A program made the translations under genes and the position numbers. The notes below the pieces were generated by a model. The model was not told the DNA's origin, made no database searches, and worked only from the letters and a program-made list of their open reading frames with translations. Below, one piece after another: positions 20,724-22,874 of a stretch of DNA of 22,874 nt. Position 1 is the stretch's first letter; each line of letters opens with the position of its first letter. The stretch is from the NCBI GenBank assembly GCA_036402155.1, contig DASWTL010000300.1:1-22874 (forward strand), in the 5' to 3' direction. The stretch comes from DASWTL01 sp036402155 (GTDB lineage: Bacteria; Bacteroidota; Bacteroidia; Sphingobacteriales; Sphingobacteriaceae).

Positions 20724-22841
20724 ATGAAATTAAACTTCTTACTAAGCTGCTCTGTATTAGCGGCAACACTGATATCCTGCTCTTCGCTTCAAAAAGTAAC
20801 ACTTGATCCTGTTGTTGTTAAAGAAAATGCGCCCGGCGTAAAAGTATTCCGGGCTTCTTATCCTAAAGTAACTGATCTGCTGCACACCAAGTTAGATATA
20901 AACTTTAACTGGGACAGCGCTTACGTTATAGGAAAAGCAACAATTACAGCCAAACCTTATTACTATACGTCTGATAAGGTAATCTTAAACGCAAATGGAT
21001 TCAGGATTAACAAAGTGGGGTTACTCAAAAATGAAGATCTTATTCCATTAAAATATACCTACAACGGAAAACTGCTGAATATTAGTCTTGATAAGGCTTA
21101 TACCAGAGACCAGTCGTATACGCTTTATATAGACTATGTGGCTATGCCTAATAAACTTAAAGTAGGGCAGGATATCGCTTCAGCTTCAGACCGCGGATTG
21201 TATTTTATTAACAGATCAAGCACTGAAAAAGATAAAGATAAACCCAGACAGGTTTGGACACAGGGTGAAACTGAATGTAATTCTAACTGGTTCCCTACCA
21301 TTAACGGCCCTCAGGAAAAAATGAGCCAGGAAGTTCAGATCACCGTTCCTAACGATTACGTTACACTTTCAAATGGCGAACTGGAATTCTCAAGCTTAAA
21401 CGGCAATGGAACAAGAACTGACGGATGGCGGCAGGAAAAACCTCATTCTACCTACTTAACTATGCTTGCTGCCGGAAACTTTACCATTACAAAAGATAAA
21501 TGGCGCGATAAAGAGGTTAATTATTACATGGAGCCTCAATTTGCTGAAAATGCAAAGCTCATTTTTGGAAAAACTCCTGAGATGATGGAGTATTACTCAA
21601 AGCTGCTTGGCATAGATTACCCATGGGATAAATACTCACAGATCGTTGTAAGAGAGTTTGTAAGCGGCGCTATGGAGAATACCAGTGCTTCCGTTTTCTT
21701 TGATAGGATGAACATGACCAAGGGGCAGTATCTGGATGAAAACTATGAAGATATCATTGCACATGAACTGTTCCACCATTGGTTTGGTGATCTGGTTACT
21801 GCAGAATCATGGGCTAACCTGCCATTAAATGAATCTTTTGCCACCTATGGCGAATATTTATGGTTTGAACATAAATATGGGCGTGAAACGGCCGATCTGC
21901 AGGGACTAAACGACCAGATGGCATATCTGAGCGCCAAAAAAAGCCATCTGGACGTAATCCGGTATGATTATGCCGACAAGGAACAAATGTTTGATGTTGT
22001 TACCTATCAGAAAGGCGGAAGAATACTGCACATGCTTCGTAAAACCGTTGGCGACGACGCATTTTTTAAATCCCTTAATCTGTACTTGAAGCGAAATTTA
22101 TATAAAACTGCCGAGATTCACGACCTTCGCCTTGCATTTGAAGAGGTTACAGGGCAAGATCTGAACTGGTTCTTTGATCAATGGTTTTTAAATTCAGGCC
22201 ACCCGGTACTATCCATCCAGACTGGTTATGATGCCGTTGGGAAGAAAGCGACCGTTACAATCAAACAATTGCAGGATCTATCTAAAAACCCGCTTTACCA
22301 GATCCCTATGGCAGTTGATATTTACACCGGCGATAAAGTTAAACGCCAAAACATTGTATTGACCATGCAGGGACAGACTTTCAGCTTTCCTGCTGCCACC
22401 GCACCCGATTTAATTAATGTAGATGCAGAGAAATATATCCTGGGTGAGAAAGCTGATGTAAAAACACTTCAGCAACTGGTTTTCCAGTACGCAAACGCAC
22501 CACTTTTTATGGACCGGCTGGAAGCACTGACAGGCTTATATCCGATGCGAAAAGAAAAAGCGTCAAGAGAAACCTTTGTAAAAGCACTGAAGGATAAAAG
22601 CTGGAAAATCAGGCAAATGGCTTTAGAATTTGTTCCTAACCTGCAGGAGGAAGAAAAGGCGGCTGTTTATTCCCTCATTCAAAACATGGCCGTTAATGAT
22701 GAACGTTCGTATGTTCGCGCAGCGGCGGTAAAAACGCTGGCAAAATCTTACAGCACAGCAAACAATAACGACGTATTTGAAAAGACGATGAAGGATCAGG
22801 CTCCAAGCGTTATACAGGCTACGCTTGAAGCCCGAAATTAG
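20724..22841 (+). CDS. M1-family zinc aminopeptidase lipoprotein, possibly truncated by a frameshift
   Basis: A secreted zinc aminopeptidase of family M1. The signal peptide has a lipobox Leu-Ile-Ser-Cys with Cys19. The catalytic domain has the substrate motif GAMEN (315-319), zinc site His347-Glu348-x-x-His351 with second Glu370 (HELFHHWFGD, LNESFATYGEYLW) and the catalytic Tyr428 in VVTYQKGG. From about 590 on come HEAT-like helical repeats (ALKDKSWKIRQMALEFVPNL, then RSYVRAAAVKTLAKSY). The frame ends at 705 residues, in the middle of a HEAT unit, while relatives in Bacteroidota are usually about 830-850. The frame one base further stays open to the window edge, suggesting a frameshift near 22831. 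The active site is complete either way. Confidence 0.88.
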   Translation: MKLNFLLSCSVLAATLISCSSLQKVTLDPVVVKENAPGVKVFRASYPKVTDLLHTKLDINFNWDSAYVIGKATITAKPYYYTSDKVILNANGFRINKVGLLKNEDLIPLKYTYNGKLLNISLDKAYTRDQSYTLYIDYVAMPNKLKVGQDIASASDRGLYFINRSSTEKDKDKPRQVWTQGETECNSNWFPTINGPQEKMSQEVQITVPNDYVTLSNGELEFSSLNGNGTRTDGWRQEKPHSTYLTMLAAGNFTITKDKWRDKEVNYYMEPQFAENAKLIFGKTPEMMEYYSKLLGIDYPWDKYSQIVVREFVSGAMENTSASVFFDRMNMTKGQYLDENYEDIIAHELFHHWFGDLVTAESWANLPLNESFATYGEYLWFEHKYGRETADLQGLNDQMAYLSAKKSHLDVIRYDYADKEQMFDVVTYQKGGRILHMLRKTVGDDAFFKSLNLYLKRNLYKTAEIHDLRLAFEEVTGQDLNWFFDQWFLNSGHPVLSIQTGYDAVGKKATVTIKQLQDLSKNPLYQIPMAVDIYTGDKVKRQNIVLTMQGQTFSFPAATAPDLINVDAEKYILGEKADVKTLQQLVFQYANAPLFMDRLEALTGLYPMRKEKASRETFVKALKDKSWKIRQMALEFVPNLQEEEKAAVYSLIQNMAVNDERSYVRAAAVKTLAKSYSTANNNDVFEKTMKDQAPSVIQATLEARN

Positions 22842-22874
22842 TCTCTTCCCGGACGAATTGCTCCGAAAAGCATT

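Noticed and set aside
1..22874. CRISPR arrays, tRNA or rRNA genes, IS elements, prophage or defence system
   Set aside because: No repeat-spacer pattern, cloverleaf, transposase, integrase or defence protein was recognised on reading; all long frames are accounted for by housekeeping or envelope genes.

Overview
The window looks like a chromosomal segment of a Bacteroidota bacterium, most likely of the Sphingobacteriaceae (Pedobacter/Mucilaginibacter-like). The evidence is moderate-to-low GC, a TonB C-terminal-domain protein, many short lipoproteins, the ECF sigma / anti-sigma / DUF4097 cassette, a DUF4270 lipoprotein, few Shine-Dalgarno sequences, and several copies of the Bacteroidota -7 promoter box TAnnTTTG. 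It is mainly a housekeeping region. I see no rRNA, tRNA, IS element, prophage or CRISPR array.

Layout. 1-2271 (-): the first 757 codons of carB, cut by the window edge. 2403-3362 (-): a secreted MORN-like/TonB-C protein ending in a clear terminator. 3363-3705: a non-coding gap with a four-unit, 10-bp-periodic TGAC repeat. 3706-4921 (+): a lipoprotein of unknown function and a NadR-type ribosylnicotinamide kinase-like ATPase. 5016-7459 (+): an ECF sigma factor, its probable one-TM anti-sigma factor and an exported DUF4097-like protein. 7557-8351 (+): a TerC-family membrane protein whose stop codon abuts that of a convergent RlmI-like rRNA methyltransferase (8352-9539, -). 9652-11096 (+): tadA, a manganese-type superoxide dismutase and a 53-aa lipoprotein. 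11180-15316 (-): a probable operon of a short glycogen-synthase-like protein, a DUF4270 lipoprotein and glmS. 15457-18209 (+): panC, panD, a multi-pass flippase-like protein and an RfaE2/HldE-type adenylyltransferase. 18333-22841 (+): an acyl-CoA dehydrogenase, a thioredoxin-like lipoprotein and an M1 aminopeptidase, packed with gaps of 5 and 1 nt.

How the genes fit together. panC and panD give the last steps to pantothenate. glmS and the heptose adenylyltransferase feed envelope sugar synthesis. The sigma cassette, DUF4270, TonB-C, TlpA-like and M1 proteins belong to envelope sensing and secreted functions.

The least explained items are: the glycogen-synthase-like protein, which lacks its catalytic half and the nucleotide-sugar motif; the TGAC array; a perfect 9+9 palindrome before the acyl-CoA dehydrogenase; two genes whose -7 box sits 4 nt before the ATG; and a stop in the M1 peptidase that looks like a frameshift. 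Several starts differ from the longest open frame (3706, 7557, 10935, 15457). Three genes use TTG or GTG starts (5016, 15457, 16724).
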